Shown: positions 43,762 to 52,835 of the stretch, piece by piece
Numbering within the stretch: position 1 is the first letter of the stretch
How the letters are laid out: every line of letters starts with the position of its first letter
Source: Hyphomicrobiales bacterium
Lineage (GTDB): Bacteria > Pseudomonadota > Alphaproteobacteria > Rhizobiales > Rhizobiaceae
NCBI GenBank assembly: GCA_900470805.1
Contig: UCCA01000011.1
Span: 1 to 64,000, forward strand
Length of the DNA: 64,000 nucleotides
Direction: 5' to 3'
Made by a program: the position numbers and the translations under genes
The notes under the pieces: model-generated
The model's database searches: none
Told to the model about the DNA's origin: nothing
What the model saw: only the letters and a program-made list of their open reading frames with translations

Positions 43762-44781
43762 TTACTTGGCTGCGGTCTGAAGCGACTTGAGGTCCCAGCA
43801 ACTGTCTGGCTTCAGGTCCGCTTTCGTCGTCGCCTTTTCCAATGTGTAGATGTAGGTTTTTGACGTTCCGGCGGGCTGGCCGCTCTGCAGCAGGAACTTG
43901 ATGATCGCGTTGATGTCGCGCGACTGGTGGTGAAGGTCGGTCATGACAACAGCGCCGTAGGTGCCATTCTCGAGGTTGTCGCAATCGGCCGCTTTCTCGC
44001 CGCCGCCGGTCGTCACGAGAAACACTTTGTCCTGCAATTTCGCGTCCCGAATTGCCGCCGCTGCTCCTGTTGCATCGCCATCCCAAAAGTCAATGATGCC
44101 GCAGACATCAGGATGCTGCTGAAGCATCGTGGTCGTAACATTCCGCGACGTGGTGGCGTCCCAGTTTGAGTCTGGCTTGGCGACTATCTTGAACTCCGGG
44201 TTCTTTTCCATCACCTTCATGATGCCGGCATACTGATAAAGGCTGGAGGCGTTGACTTGATCACCCTGGACCAGGCCGACTTTCTTCGATGACGTCGGGC
44301 CGCAGCCTTTGATAACCGCCTCGGCCTCGAGCTGGCCAAGCCGGTCCCAATCGCTTCCGACGAAGGCATCTGCGGCAAAATTCGCGGGATTGTCGATCAG
44401 CACGACATAGGTGCCGGCCGCCTGCGCCTTCTTCAACAGGCGCGCATACGAGTTCAGGTCCGGCGAATGTACGATCAGCACGTCCGGCCTGGTGTCGGAA
44501 GAAATGGCTTCGGTGATAGCCTGAGCCCCCGCCTCTACACTCCAGTTGGGATCACGTGTCTCGAAGACGCCACCGAAAGCCTCGACTTCCGTCTTGATGT
44601 AGCTCGACCATCCCTGAGCGAGATCAAAGCCCATCGCCATTGGAACAAGCATTACCCGCTTGCCTTTCAGCGATTGGGAGTAGGCTGCCGGACCAGGATC
44701 TTCCTGCGCAGGCGCAGGCAGGGCCAGGAGAGAGATGGAAAGCGTGGCCGCCGCGGCCAAAAGCATCTTTGCGTATTTCAT
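43762..44781 (-). CDS. Periplasmic sugar-type substrate-binding protein
   Basis: 339 residues. Signal peptide (MKYAKMLLAAAATLSISLLALPAPAQ), then a CUT2-like binding fold: VMLVPMAMGFDLAQGWSSYI opening, VLIVHSPDLNSYARLLKKAQ, TYVVLIDNPANF, VGLVQGDQVNASSLYQYAG and VVMTDLHHQSRDINAIIK. The ligand is unknown. It is the second gene of the operon, after the permease at 44837-45820. A strong hairpin follows the gene, which usually raises its expression relative to the membrane parts. Confidence 0.85.
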   Translation of the reverse strand: MKYAKMLLAAAATLSISLLALPAPAQEDPGPAAYSQSLKGKRVMLVPMAMGFDLAQGWSSYIKTEVEAFGGVFETRDPNWSVEAGAQAITEAISSDTRPDVLIVHSPDLNSYARLLKKAQAAGTYVVLIDNPANFAADAFVGSDWDRLGQLEAEAVIKGCGPTSSKKVGLVQGDQVNASSLYQYAGIMKVMEKNPEFKIVAKPDSNWDATTSRNVTTTMLQQHPDVCGIIDFWDGDATGAAAAIRDAKLQDKVFLVTTGGGEKAADCDNLENGTYGAVVMTDLHHQSRDINAIIKFLLQSGQPAGTSKTYIYTLEKATTKADLKPDSCWDLKSLQTAAK

Positions 44782-44836
44782 TGGATTCCCTCATTGCGGT
44801 TGACGGTTCGGATGTTCGCCTGCGCTGGCTTTATGC

Positions 44837-45820
44837 TTAGATATCTCCCTGCTGGGTGGTCTGCTCGTCGCGTGGGTTCAGAAACCCGTCGATGATGATT
44901 GCGGCCAAGAGGATCGTGGACTTGATCAGGTTCTGATAGATCAGCGGGATGTCGATAATTGTCATTGCGTTCAGCATGATGCCGATCAGGGCGGCGCCGT
45001 AGAGCACGTTTCGCACGCTACCCTTGCCGCCCGACAACCCTATTCCGCCTATCACCGCAACAAGCACGATGTCGTAGAGCAGGGTCGAATTGACAATGCG
45101 GGTATTGATCGAATGAAGGCTTGCAGCAGTCAGGAGACCGGCCACCAGGGATATGACGGCGGAAATGACGTACCGAAGTACCAGCATCGGTCGAATGGGC
45201 ATTCCCACATTGCGAGCGGCCACGGGATTGTCCCCGGCATAATAAACGTAGCGGCCCCATTTGGTGTATCTCAGGAACAGGAAGACAAGGAATGCTAGGC
45301 CTGCGAAGATGAAGACCTCGACAGGTATGTCTAGAAAACGCAAGCCACCCAACGATTGGAGCCAATGGCCGCTCGGCACCGGCACCGCGTCTTGGGTGAT
45401 GAGTTGCGATCGGACAAATCCAAAGACAAACGAGGCGCTCGCCAATGTGACGAAAATGGCTGGAACGTCTGCGTAGGCAACCAGAAAGCCGTTCAGCAGG
45501 CCGATGCAAAGGACACCGGCCAACACCAGCATCAACGCCGCGCCGTCGGATGAGCCGTCATTCAGCAGTTGAAGGTACCAGGCCACCGACATCGCCATGA
45601 TTGCGACAGCAGAGAGATCGATGCCGCGCCCGATTATCACGATGGCCATGCCAAGGGCGAGGATCCCTAGAACCGAAATAGAGCGCACGATAGAGACGAT
45701 GTTCTCGGGCGTGAAAAATCCGGGAAGTGCGAAGGACGCCGCCGCAAAAATCAAGACGGCGATAGACGCAACGATCTGCTCCTGGCCCAACCTCATTATA
45801 CGCGATCCACTTGGCTGCAT
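44837..45820 (-). CDS. ABC transporter permease (CUT2), first gene of the operon
   Basis: 327 residues, about ten helices: FAAASFALPGFFTPENIVSI, the family motif GRGIDLSAVAIMAMS (substituted for the common GGIDLSVG), FAGLAFLVFLFLRYTKWGRYVYY and VIGGIGLSGGKGSVRNVLYG. Two different permeases in one operon implies a heterodimeric channel with the fused permease. ATG 45820 is chosen because AAGGGA is upstream; 45964 and 45796 are alternatives. Confidence 0.85.
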   Translation of the reverse strand: MQPSGSRIMRLGQEQIVASIAVLIFAAASFALPGFFTPENIVSIVRSISVLGILALGMAIVIIGRGIDLSAVAIMAMSVAWYLQLLNDGSSDGAALMLVLAGVLCIGLLNGFLVAYADVPAIFVTLASASFVFGFVRSQLITQDAVPVPSGHWLQSLGGLRFLDIPVEVFIFAGLAFLVFLFLRYTKWGRYVYYAGDNPVAARNVGMPIRPMLVLRYVISAVISLVAGLLTAASLHSINTRIVNSTLLYDIVLVAVIGGIGLSGGKGSVRNVLYGAALIGIMLNAMTIIDIPLIYQNLIKSTILLAAIIIDGFLNPRDEQTTQQGDI

Positions 45821-46173
45821 TCGTCCATGTCCCTTCGAGGCACCTAAGCTGCAGTGTTTGCGGAACGTCGTCAAAATACGCATTCTCGAAACAAGCCGTA
45901 ATCGTAGAACGAATTTCGCCGCACTCGTGCCCGGCTGAAAACACCTATCCAACCGGCCACACAAACGCTGGCACAGGCCGGCCCGTCAGGCACGTCATTG
46001 CAGTCTGATTCTGAAAATACGTCGTTCCCGGCAGTCTCTGCTGCTTTTGCGTGAGGTTAGGCCTGTCACCTTAATTGTGTCAATCGGTTTTCATTGCCGG
46101 TTGCATTCGGCACATATGAAAAAATACATTCAAAATGGCCGCGCCGCAGCGATCCGTTCAGGCCACCGCACAC

Positions 46174-46191
46174 TTGAAATTATTCTTTCAA
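46174..46191. promoter_or_regulatory. RpiR-type palindrome 1 (TTGAAA-N6-TTTCAA)
   Basis: TTGAAA (46174-46179), TTATTC, TTTCAA (46186-46191), in the divergent region between the propeller-ABC operon and the rpiR gene. The same pattern, TGAAA-N6-TTTCA-like, recurs at 50774 and 56825. Candidate operator of the RpiR protein. Confidence 0.65.
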
Positions 46192-46202
46192 TATGAAAAT
46201 AA

Positions 46203-46218
46203 ATGCAGTATTCTGCAT
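46203..46218. promoter_or_regulatory. ATGCAG palindrome upstream of rpiR
   Basis: ATGCAGTATTCTGCAT: 6-bp perfect arms and a TATT centre. It lies 30-45 nt before the GTG start, near where the promoter should be; may be a second regulator site. Confidence 0.4.
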
Positions 46219-46231
46219 AATCGAATACAGA

Positions 46232-46240
46232 GGGGGGGGG
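46232..46240 (+). repeat. Nine-G homopolymer at the rpiR ribosome-binding site
   Basis: Nine consecutive G residues (46232-46240) lie 7 nt before the GTG start and supply the SD-like sequence. Slippage would alter SD spacing. It is the longest G run I noticed in this window. Confidence 0.6.
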
Positions 46241-46247
46241 TAGGCCT

Positions 46248-47189
46248 GTGGCAAGCGACGTAAGAAGGCTGTTGCTCAGTGGTGAACTCAATCTGACCCC
46301 GTCGGAAGAGAGGATTGTTCAGATTTTGCTTGCGGATTATCCCGCGTCAGGGCTGGGCACGGCAAGCAATCTAGCAAAGAAAGCCGGCGTAAGCGATGCA
46401 ACTGTTGTACGGCTTGCGGTCAAGCTTGGCTTCGAGGGATTTCTCGACCTGCAGCGCAATCTTCTAACTGAAGTGGAAGCCCGTCTGCACTCGCCACTGT
46501 TGATGATGGAAACGAAACGGGCGAGAGATCGTGCGGCCGGTATAGCCGAGGAGTACCTGCACGCAGTATCCGAATGTGTGGACAGAACAATCGGCGCAAC
46601 GCCGGCCAATACCTACGACCGGGTGGCAAAAATCATCATGGATGCAAAAGGTCGTGTTGGCCTTGTCGGCGGTCGATTCAGTCGTCACATCGCCGGTATG
46701 CTTTCGGGGTATCTGTCCCAGCTACGCGCCAACGTACATGATATCGGCCCATTGACGGCTCAGGCTTTCGATACACTGGTCGAATACGGCAAGCGTGATG
46801 TGCTCATCGCATTCGACTATCGTCGCTATCAAAACGACGTCGTGGCATTCGCCAACCAGGCCGAAGAGCGGGGCGCGACGGTCGTCCTTTTTACAGACCA
46901 GTGGCTTTCTCCCATATCAGAGCGGGCCGAGGTGGTGATCATCTGTCCGCTCGATGTTCCCTCGCCCTACGATACCTTGGCGCCTGCAGTGGCGCAGATC
47001 GAAGCGCTGGTCGCACAGATCCTGTCTTCACTCGATGACGTCACCCGCCGGCGGATTGAGAACGTTGAAGCGATCCGGGCGCGGAATTTGGTGACCTTGG
47101 ACGGAGAAGATGGCGTTCTAGCGAGATCCGAAGCGAACCCCATTCAACCCGGACCAAAAAGAAAGAAAGGTGACGCTTCCAATGCCTGA
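46248..47189 (+). CDS. RpiR/MurR-family regulator with SIS domain
   Basis: 313 residues. N-terminal HTH_6 (about 18-75): LTPSEERIVQILLADYP, then KKAGVSDATVVRLAVKLGFEGF; C-terminal SIS sugar-phosphate-type domain (about 130-270) beginning GRVGLVGGRFSRHIAGML and with VLIAFDYRRYQNDVVAFA. The start is GTG 46248. It heads an operon with the cysteine hydrolase, GS-like and N-formylglutamate amidohydrolase-like genes, overlapping the next gene by 8 nt. It is the likely binder of the TGAAA-N6-TTTCA sites, giving it control of the Liv-type transporter and the M20 gene too (inference). Confidence 0.85.
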   Translation: MASDVRRLLLSGELNLTPSEERIVQILLADYPASGLGTASNLAKKAGVSDATVVRLAVKLGFEGFLDLQRNLLTEVEARLHSPLLMMETKRARDRAAGIAEEYLHAVSECVDRTIGATPANTYDRVAKIIMDAKGRVGLVGGRFSRHIAGMLSGYLSQLRANVHDIGPLTAQAFDTLVEYGKRDVLIAFDYRRYQNDVVAFANQAEERGATVVLFTDQWLSPISERAEVVIICPLDVPSPYDTLAPAVAQIEALVAQILSSLDDVTRRRIENVEAIRARNLVTLDGEDGVLARSEANPIQPGPKRKKGDASNA

Positions 47190-47826
47190 TCAACTTCCTC
47201 GCCGAGATGCGCCTTATGTGGCAGGCGAAACGGCGATCCTGCTTGTCGACATGCAGCGCATATGGCTTGAGCCGGGCCTAGACCCTGATCACCCGGAGCG
47301 GGGACCGGAGCACTATTTCTATCGCCAGACTGCATCGGTGACGGTACCGAACAACGAGCGGCTCCTGGCTGCTGCGCGTGCCGGCGGAATCGAAGTTGTC
47401 CATACGATCATTCAAAGCCTGACCGAGGACGGCAGAGATCGGTCACTCGATCACAAGCTAACCCCCATCCACATTGCGCCCAGCCGTCCCGAGGGACTGC
47501 CGCCCGAGAACCTGGCTCCAAAGGGCGATGAAATCCTCATTCCCAAGACGTCATCAGGCGTCTTCAACTCAACAAACATCGACTACGTTCTCAGAAATCT
47601 GGGTGTCCACCAGCTCATCATCACGGGCATCATGACCGACCAGTGCGTCGATATGGCTGTGAGGGATGCAGCGGACAGAGGATATCTGGTCACCTGCGTT
47701 TCAGATGCCTGCGCGGCAGCCACGCAAGAACGGCACGACACCGCACTCAAGGCATTCGGCGGCTATTGCTGGGTTGCAGATACCGACACAGTGATCCGCC
47801 GCCTTGAGATGGGGGCGGCTGTATGA
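47182..47826 (+). CDS. Isochorismatase-like cysteine hydrolase (amidase)
   Basis: 214 residues. Catalytic triad of the family visible: Asp23 in ILLVDMQRIW, Lys in LIPKTSSGVFN, and nucleophilic Cys in TDQCVDMAVRDA. Enzymes of this fold hydrolyse small amides such as N-carbamoyl amines, nicotinamide, maleamate or ureidoacrylate. The start at 47182 follows AAAGG; GTG-type 47170 is an alternative. Translationally linked to rpiR and followed by the GS-like gene with 4-nt ATGA overlap. Confidence 0.85.
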   Translation: MPDQLPRRDAPYVAGETAILLVDMQRIWLEPGLDPDHPERGPEHYFYRQTASVTVPNNERLLAAARAGGIEVVHTIIQSLTEDGRDRSLDHKLTPIHIAPSRPEGLPPENLAPKGDEILIPKTSSGVFNSTNIDYVLRNLGVHQLIITGIMTDQCVDMAVRDAADRGYLVTCVSDACAAATQERHDTALKAFGGYCWVADTDTVIRRLEMGAAV

Positions 47827-49142
47827 GCGACTACCAATCGCTGACCGGCATTGTCACGACGGACATTGCAGCCGTCACCAGAGGCCGCTTCGTTTCGAGC
47901 GAGCGGCTTGAGGCCACAACATCCACTGGGGTTGGCTGGCTCCAGGCGAACCTCTCGCTGACACCTTTCAATTCCATCGCCGATCCCAATCCGTGGGGAT
48001 CATCCGGCGATTTGCGCTTGCTTCCCGACGGCGGTGCGCGATATCGCACGACGAAGACCGGCTGCACGACGCCCTTCGACCTCATTCCCGGAAACTTGAT
48101 CGAGTTGGACGGAACGCCATGGTCCTGCTGCACGAGAACGATACTTCAAGGCGCACTGGCGGATCTCAAGTCTGCGACTGGACTGACGTTAAAGGTCAGT
48201 TTCGAGCACGAGTTCCAAATCCTGAACGCGGATCTGCCTGCCGAGCACGTTCTGTCTTTCGCGGGGTTGCGGAGGGCTGATGGCTTTGCTTCACAGGTGG
48301 TGTCCGCGCTTGACGAGGCGGGCATATCTCCCGAAGTGATCATCTCGGAATTCGGAGTTGACCAGTTTGAGGTGACCTATGCGCCCGCGGATGGTGTCAC
48401 AGCGGCAGATCGCGCCGTGGCGCTCAGAGAAATCGTTCGGGAGATTGCCCGCAACAAGGGATGGCGCGCCACATTCGCACCGAAACCGACCCCGTCTTCT
48501 GTTGGCAACGGCGTTCACATCCATTTCAGCCTAATCGGGCCGGACGGACAACCCGTGACGTATGACGGGACGAAGGAGTCGGGCCTTTCCGTTCAGGCTG
48601 GCTCGTTCTGCGCCGGGATTCTCAAACACCTGCCAGCGTTAACCGCTCTCAGCGCCGCCAGCGTTTCTTCCTACTACCGCCTCAAGCCGCACAATTGGAG
48701 TTCCTCGTATACCTGGCTGGGTGACAAGGACCGCGAAGCGACCTTGCGGATATGCCCGACTGTGACCCTCGGCGGACGCGATCCAGCGAAGAGCTACAAC
48801 GTCGAATATCGCGCCGCCGACGCCACAGCCAGTCCATACCTCGCCTTGGCTGCAATCGTGAGGGCTGGCCTTGCCGGCCTGACGGATGCACTGCCCTGCC
48901 CTCCGATTTTCTCCGGTGATCCATCAGCAATGACCGAACAAGAGCGGCGGGAAAAGGGATTGCACCGGCTTCCTGAAACGCTCGATCAGGCACTCATCGC
49001 GCTGCAAGAGGATCAGACGGTCGCCTCATGGTTCTCGGGGCTATTTCTTGAAACTTACATCGGCATGAAGCGCTTCGAAATGAAGATCCTCGACGGACTC
49101 GATGAAAACGCCGTGTGCGAGCGCTACAGGGCCGTCTATTGA
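47823..49142 (+). CDS. Glutamine-synthetase-family ligase (gamma-glutamyl-amide type)
   Basis: 439 residues, the GS III/gamma-glutamylpolyamine-synthetase size rather than canonical GlnA. Recognised blocks: FEHEFQIL (metal ligands near the start of the catalytic half), GVDQFEVTYAP, NGVHIHFSLIG (His of the active site), and NVEYRAADATASPYLALAAI (Arg/Asp of the phosphate site). Such proteins join glutamate to an amine or handle its gamma-amide. Substrate unknown; it works with the downstream NFGH-like hydrolase and the upstream amidase. Confidence 0.85.
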   Translation: MSDYQSLTGIVTTDIAAVTRGRFVSSERLEATTSTGVGWLQANLSLTPFNSIADPNPWGSSGDLRLLPDGGARYRTTKTGCTTPFDLIPGNLIELDGTPWSCCTRTILQGALADLKSATGLTLKVSFEHEFQILNADLPAEHVLSFAGLRRADGFASQVVSALDEAGISPEVIISEFGVDQFEVTYAPADGVTAADRAVALREIVREIARNKGWRATFAPKPTPSSVGNGVHIHFSLIGPDGQPVTYDGTKESGLSVQAGSFCAGILKHLPALTALSAASVSSYYRLKPHNWSSSYTWLGDKDREATLRICPTVTLGGRDPAKSYNVEYRAADATASPYLALAAIVRAGLAGLTDALPCPPIFSGDPSAMTEQERREKGLHRLPETLDQALIALQEDQTVASWFSGLFLETYIGMKRFEMKILDGLDENAVCERYRAVY

Positions 49143-49891
49143 CATCCGCCCCCGGCATCGACCTTGCGGAATGGCCAGAACCTGTTGAGATCCTCAACGA
49201 GGCTGGTCGGTCCGAGATCGTTCTGATCTGTGAGCACGCGTCAAACTACATCCCTCCATCGTTCGATGGCCTTGGGCTGCCAGACGAAGAACTTGTCCGG
49301 CACATCGCGTGGGATATCGGCGCAGAGGCCGTGAGCCGCCTGTTGTCAGAGATGATGGATTCACCGTGCTTTCTCGGAAAATATTCGCGCCTTCTCATCG
49401 ATCTGAACCGGCCACTCGATAGCCCTACGAGCATCCCCGTCCGATCTGAAAGCACTGCCGTTCCCGGCAATCTGGGCATGACCGCCGAAGACCGGCAGGC
49501 TCGGATCGAGCGGATATTCGAACCGTTTCAGTCTGCCGTCGAGCGACACCTCGACCAGAGGCTGGCTGAAGGAAGATCGACGAAAATCGTCGCCATCCAC
49601 TCATTTACGCCGGTCTTCCTGGGCATCAGCCGTCCATGGCATGCAGGTATCCTGTTCAATCGCTCCGCGCAATTTGCGGACAGGACGATCGGACTGCTTT
49701 CTAGCGAGACCGGGCTGACGGTTGCGGCGAACGTTCCATACGTGATCGAGCGTAGCAGCGACTATGCGATACCAATCCACGGTGAGGACCGCGGATTGGA
49801 AGCAATCCTCATTGAAATGAGGAACGACCTTCTGGCGACGTATGACGCCCGGTACCAATGGGCAGAAAGACTCCACCGGGCTCTTGGTTGA
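49139..49891 (+). CDS. N-formylglutamate amidohydrolase-family protein
   Basis: About 250 residues. PF05013-like: VLICEHASNYIPP opening (His/Glu metal ligands), DIGAEAVSRLLSEMMDSP, YSRLLIDLNRPLDSPT, VAIHSFTPVFLGISRPWHAGILFN with metal-binding His, and IPIHGEDRGLEAILIEMRNDLL. Canonical members cleave N-formyl-L-glutamate in histidine catabolism; no hut genes are seen here, so another N-acylated glutamate or amide is likely. The start is TTG 49139, overlapping the GS stop by 3 nt; GTG 49115 is the alternative. Convergent with the alpha/beta hydrolase. Confidence 0.85.
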   Translation: MTSAPGIDLAEWPEPVEILNEAGRSEIVLICEHASNYIPPSFDGLGLPDEELVRHIAWDIGAEAVSRLLSEMMDSPCFLGKYSRLLIDLNRPLDSPTSIPVRSESTAVPGNLGMTAEDRQARIERIFEPFQSAVERHLDQRLAEGRSTKIVAIHSFTPVFLGISRPWHAGILFNRSAQFADRTIGLLSSETGLTVAANVPYVIERSSDYAIPIHGEDRGLEAILIEMRNDLLATYDARYQWAERLHRALG

Positions 49892-49900
49892 GCAGACCTG

Positions 49901-50713
49901 CTACTGCGAGACAGACGTTACAAACCGCACCAGATACGGGTCAAAGATTTGGGGCTGATCCCAAAACGGAGCGTGCCCCGAGTTCGCAATAATGTGGGTC
50001 TTTCCTTCCCAAAGATTTCCGAACTTCACAGCGGACACGAAGTCCAGGTTCACAAACGGCTCGTCCGCTCCGTTGACAACCGCAATCGGAAGCGTGGCGT
50101 CGGCGACAATGTCTTTCTGGTTGTCCCCGGTTCCGGCGGCAAAACTTGTGAACATCGTCTGTCTTGCACGGCCATCGGTACGCCCCACGACATCAAGGAA
50201 GAAATCTTCGAACGGCTCACCGCACGTGCTCCGGGCATAGGCTTCAACGTCTTTCGCATCGAATGTTTCCTGGCCCGCCAGGTGCATGTGCTCGCTCGGC
50301 TTGAAGCCGTCCGCGACCTCCTCCGGTGCAACGGGCGGCGTGCCGGTGATCATCAAACCGCGCATGCCCGGAAATCGAGAAATCATCTCCAGGCCAATGT
50401 GACCACCCAACGACCATCCGAAGACGACCGCACTGTCGACCTCCATCGCCTTGAGCAACTCGGTGATCGCCGCGGCATAACCTTCCATCGTGTAGGTGCG
50501 GCTGGGCTCGAGGGCATCTGATGAATCACCGTGGCCAGGTAGGTCCGGAGCGATAATTCGATAGTGTCGACCGATTCCCTCGATCTGATTGCGAAAAACA
50601 GCGCTGCTGCTTGAGTTCCCATGAATCATCACCACCGGCACTCCCGTTCCCTCGCTCTCGCGAACGGCAATCGCGCCGTGGGAAGTGCCGACCATCGTCA
50701 TTTTCGATGCCAT
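49901..50713 (-). CDS. Alpha/beta hydrolase
   Basis: 270 residues. Oxyanion VVMIHGNSSSSAVFRNQ, DLPGHGDS, nucleophile elbow FGWSLGGHIGLE, and catalytic His in IANSGHAPFWDQP. The layout (about 270 residues, no signal) matches cytoplasmic hydrolases acting on amides or esters such as N-formylmaleamate or aminoacrylate-type products. Divergent from the Liv-type binding-protein gene across an operator-bearing 130-bp gap, and convergent with the NFGH-like gene. Probably part of the same catabolic system. Confidence 0.85.
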   Translation of the reverse strand: MASKMTMVGTSHGAIAVRESEGTGVPVVMIHGNSSSSAVFRNQIEGIGRHYRIIAPDLPGHGDSSDALEPSRTYTMEGYAAAITELLKAMEVDSAVVFGWSLGGHIGLEMISRFPGMRGLMITGTPPVAPEEVADGFKPSEHMHLAGQETFDAKDVEAYARSTCGEPFEDFFLDVVGRTDGRARQTMFTSFAAGTGDNQKDIVADATLPIAVVNGADEPFVNLDFVSAVKFGNLWEGKTHIIANSGHAPFWDQPQIFDPYLVRFVTSVSQ

Positions 50714-50773
50714 GAGTTTCTCCGTCCATTTTTTGGGCTTGCATCAAATTACGTCGTTTTGCATTCCCGTCAA

Positions 50774-50789
50774 TGAAATCTTCTTTTCA
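50774..50789. promoter_or_regulatory. RpiR-type palindrome 2 (TGAAA-N6-TTTCA)
   Basis: TGAAA (50774-50778), TCTTCT, TTTCA (50785-50789); perfect 5-bp arms with the same 6-bp spacing as at 46174. It lies between the alpha/beta hydrolase and Liv binding-protein genes, so it could control both. Confidence 0.6.
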
Positions 50790-50843
50790 ACAAATGATTG
50801 CTATGCTTATATTGAAAGAACACAATCATAAGAGGGAACACAG

Positions 50844-52094
50844 ATGAGCACTTACATCCTGTCACGTCTCAAGTCATTTCTGATGGGGACAGCCGTCGCC
50901 GCGGCTTTTGCTCTACCCTCGACAGGCACCTTCGCTGCGACAATCAAGATCGGCCTTCTCGCACCGTTGACTGGCCCGGCCAGTGCCGATGGGCAGGAGT
51001 TCCAGCGCGGCGCTCAATTGGCAATTGACGAAATGAACGCTGCCGGAGGCCTAGACGGCAATACCTTCGAGTTGGCTGTCGGAGACGTCAAAGATCAGTC
51101 GGCCGGCAACGTTACCAGCGCCGTCGAGCGATTGCTTGGCGACCCGGATGTTCAATTCATGCTGACCGGGTATGCAAGCCTGACGAACTTCGAAATCGAC
51201 ACCATGGCGGAGGCGGACATGCCTTACGTCATCGCCGCCACGTCGCAGCAGACGCGTGATATTATCGCGCCGGATCCTGGAAAGTACGGGTGCTGCTGGT
51301 CTTGGACGCCGTCGTTCGACGCTTACAATACTGAAGTGGTCACCTTCATCGAAAAGCTGGCTGCGGACGGCAAGATAAAGCTGCCGACCAAGAAGGTGGC
51401 GATAATCTCGTCCGACAATGCGTATTCGAAAACGATCTCCGAGGGTATGAAGAAGAGTTTCGCAGAAAACGGCTGGACCATCACTGTGGATGAGATGGTG
51501 CCGTTTGGAGAAGTCTCGGACTGGCGATCGATCCTCGCGAAAGTCCGTGAAAATACACCTGATGTCGTCATCAACACCGACTATCTGTCAGGGAATTCCG
51601 CTGCCTTTCTGACCCAGTTTCTTGAGCAACCGACGAACAGTCTGGTCTTCCTGCAATATGCCCCGAGCGTCCCGGAATTTGTCGAGCTCACCAAGGAGAA
51701 GTCCAACGGTGTGATCTACAATCTCCTGGGCGGCTCGCTCGTCTCCCCGAAGAACCCTCGGGCAGAAGAAGTCGGCAAGAAGTTCAAGGACAAGTATGGC
51801 GTTGAAAGCGGGACCTACGGTGTCGCTCTCTATGAAATCGTCAATGTGTACTTTGATGCGCTCAAGAAGGTCGGCGACGCGAGCGACCACCAGGCGATCG
51901 CGAAGGCGATCGGCGAGACCGACAAGCAGACTGTGGCCGGCCGCCTCAAGTTCGATCCTGCCACGCACCTTGCCATGCAGGGCGATGACTATATTCCCCT
52001 CACCTACTTCCAGATCTGGGACGGGCAGCGGACGCTGATTTCCCCCAAGGCGTATGCGGTGGGTGATTTCAAGGCACAACCTTGGATGAAGTGA
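50844..52094 (+). CDS. Liv-type ABC substrate-binding protein (amide/branched-chain amino acid family)
   Basis: 416 residues. Signal peptide (core MGTAVAAAFALPSTGTFA), then a Peripla_BP_6 fold: IKIGLLAPLTGPASADGQEFQRGAQLAIDEMNAAGG opening pattern in pieces, ELAVGDVKDQSAGNVTSAVE, then YVIAATSQQTRDI and AIISSDNAYSKTISEGMKKSF. The members of this type bind amino acids, amides, urea or aromatics. The GAGGGAACAC sequence precedes ATG 50844. It starts a five-gene ABC operon, followed 3 nt later by livG. Confidence 0.9.
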   Translation: MSTYILSRLKSFLMGTAVAAAFALPSTGTFAATIKIGLLAPLTGPASADGQEFQRGAQLAIDEMNAAGGLDGNTFELAVGDVKDQSAGNVTSAVERLLGDPDVQFMLTGYASLTNFEIDTMAEADMPYVIAATSQQTRDIIAPDPGKYGCCWSWTPSFDAYNTEVVTFIEKLAADGKIKLPTKKVAIISSDNAYSKTISEGMKKSFAENGWTITVDEMVPFGEVSDWRSILAKVRENTPDVVINTDYLSGNSAAFLTQFLEQPTNSLVFLQYAPSVPEFVELTKEKSNGVIYNLLGGSLVSPKNPRAEEVGKKFKDKYGVESGTYGVALYEIVNVYFDALKKVGDASDHQAIAKAIGETDKQTVAGRLKFDPATHLAMQGDDYIPLTYFQIWDGQRTLISPKAYAVGDFKAQPWMK

Positions 52095-52097
52095 TCC

Positions 52098-52835
52098 ATG
52101 CCCATCCTGGACATACGGAACGTCAGCAAGTCCTTCGGCTCACTCAAAGCACTGGATGACGTCTCCTTCTGCGTGTCGGCCGGCTCGATTTTCGGGATAG
52201 CCGGGCCGAACGGCAGCGGCAAGAGCACCTTGTTCAACACCATAACGCGGATTCCGTTTGGTCCTGACCGTGGCGAGGTCTTGTTCGAAGAAGCGCCCCT
52301 GCATCGGCTTCCGGCCCATGAAATCGCAAGGCGTGGCCTCACCCGAACGTTCCAGCGAGAAACATGCTTCGACAAGCTGACGGTTTTCGAAAATGTCCTT
52401 GTGGCAGCGGCCTATGGAAAGCCCGGCAGAACAGCACAGGAGCATCGGCAACACGCGATCGATGCTCTGGACGTGATGGAGATCGGCAAGGCGGCATATG
52501 GTCGAAACGCGGATGAGCTGTCGGTCTTCGACCGCAAATGTCTGATGCTCGCAACCGCGATGGCAACGAAGCCGCGGGTGCTGCTTCTAGATGAGCCCGC
52601 CTCCGGTTTAACAAAGCCGGAGATCGAGAAGTCAATCGACCTTATCCGGCGGATTGCGGAGCGCGGTGTCACAATCGTCCTGATCGAGCACGTCCTGACG
52701 TTTCTGATGAGCTTGTCCCAACAGCTCATGGTTCTCAACCAGGGAAAGGTTCTGGCGGCAGGTGATCCGGACGCGGTCATTGCCGATCCACGTGTCGTGG
52801 AAGCCTACCTCGGCACAAGGAAGCACGACGCATGA
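52098..52835 (+). CDS. livG: Liv-type ABC ATP-binding protein (LivG)
   Basis: 245 residues. Walker A GPNGSGKSTL, LivG-type extra loop (RTFQRETCFDKLTVFENVLVAA), signature-like ELSVFDRKCLMLA (the usual LSxGxQ is degenerate here: SVFDRK), Walker B VLLLDEPASGL and H-loop LIEHVL. The altered signature motif may mean its partner LivF provides the functional one. The next gene overlaps by 4 nt. Confidence 0.9.
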   Translation: MPILDIRNVSKSFGSLKALDDVSFCVSAGSIFGIAGPNGSGKSTLFNTITRIPFGPDRGEVLFEEAPLHRLPAHEIARRGLTRTFQRETCFDKLTVFENVLVAAAYGKPGRTAQEHRQHAIDALDVMEIGKAAYGRNADELSVFDRKCLMLATAMATKPRVLLLDEPASGLTKPEIEKSIDLIRRIAERGVTIVLIEHVLTFLMSLSQQLMVLNQGKVLAAGDPDAVIADPRVVEAYLGTRKHDA

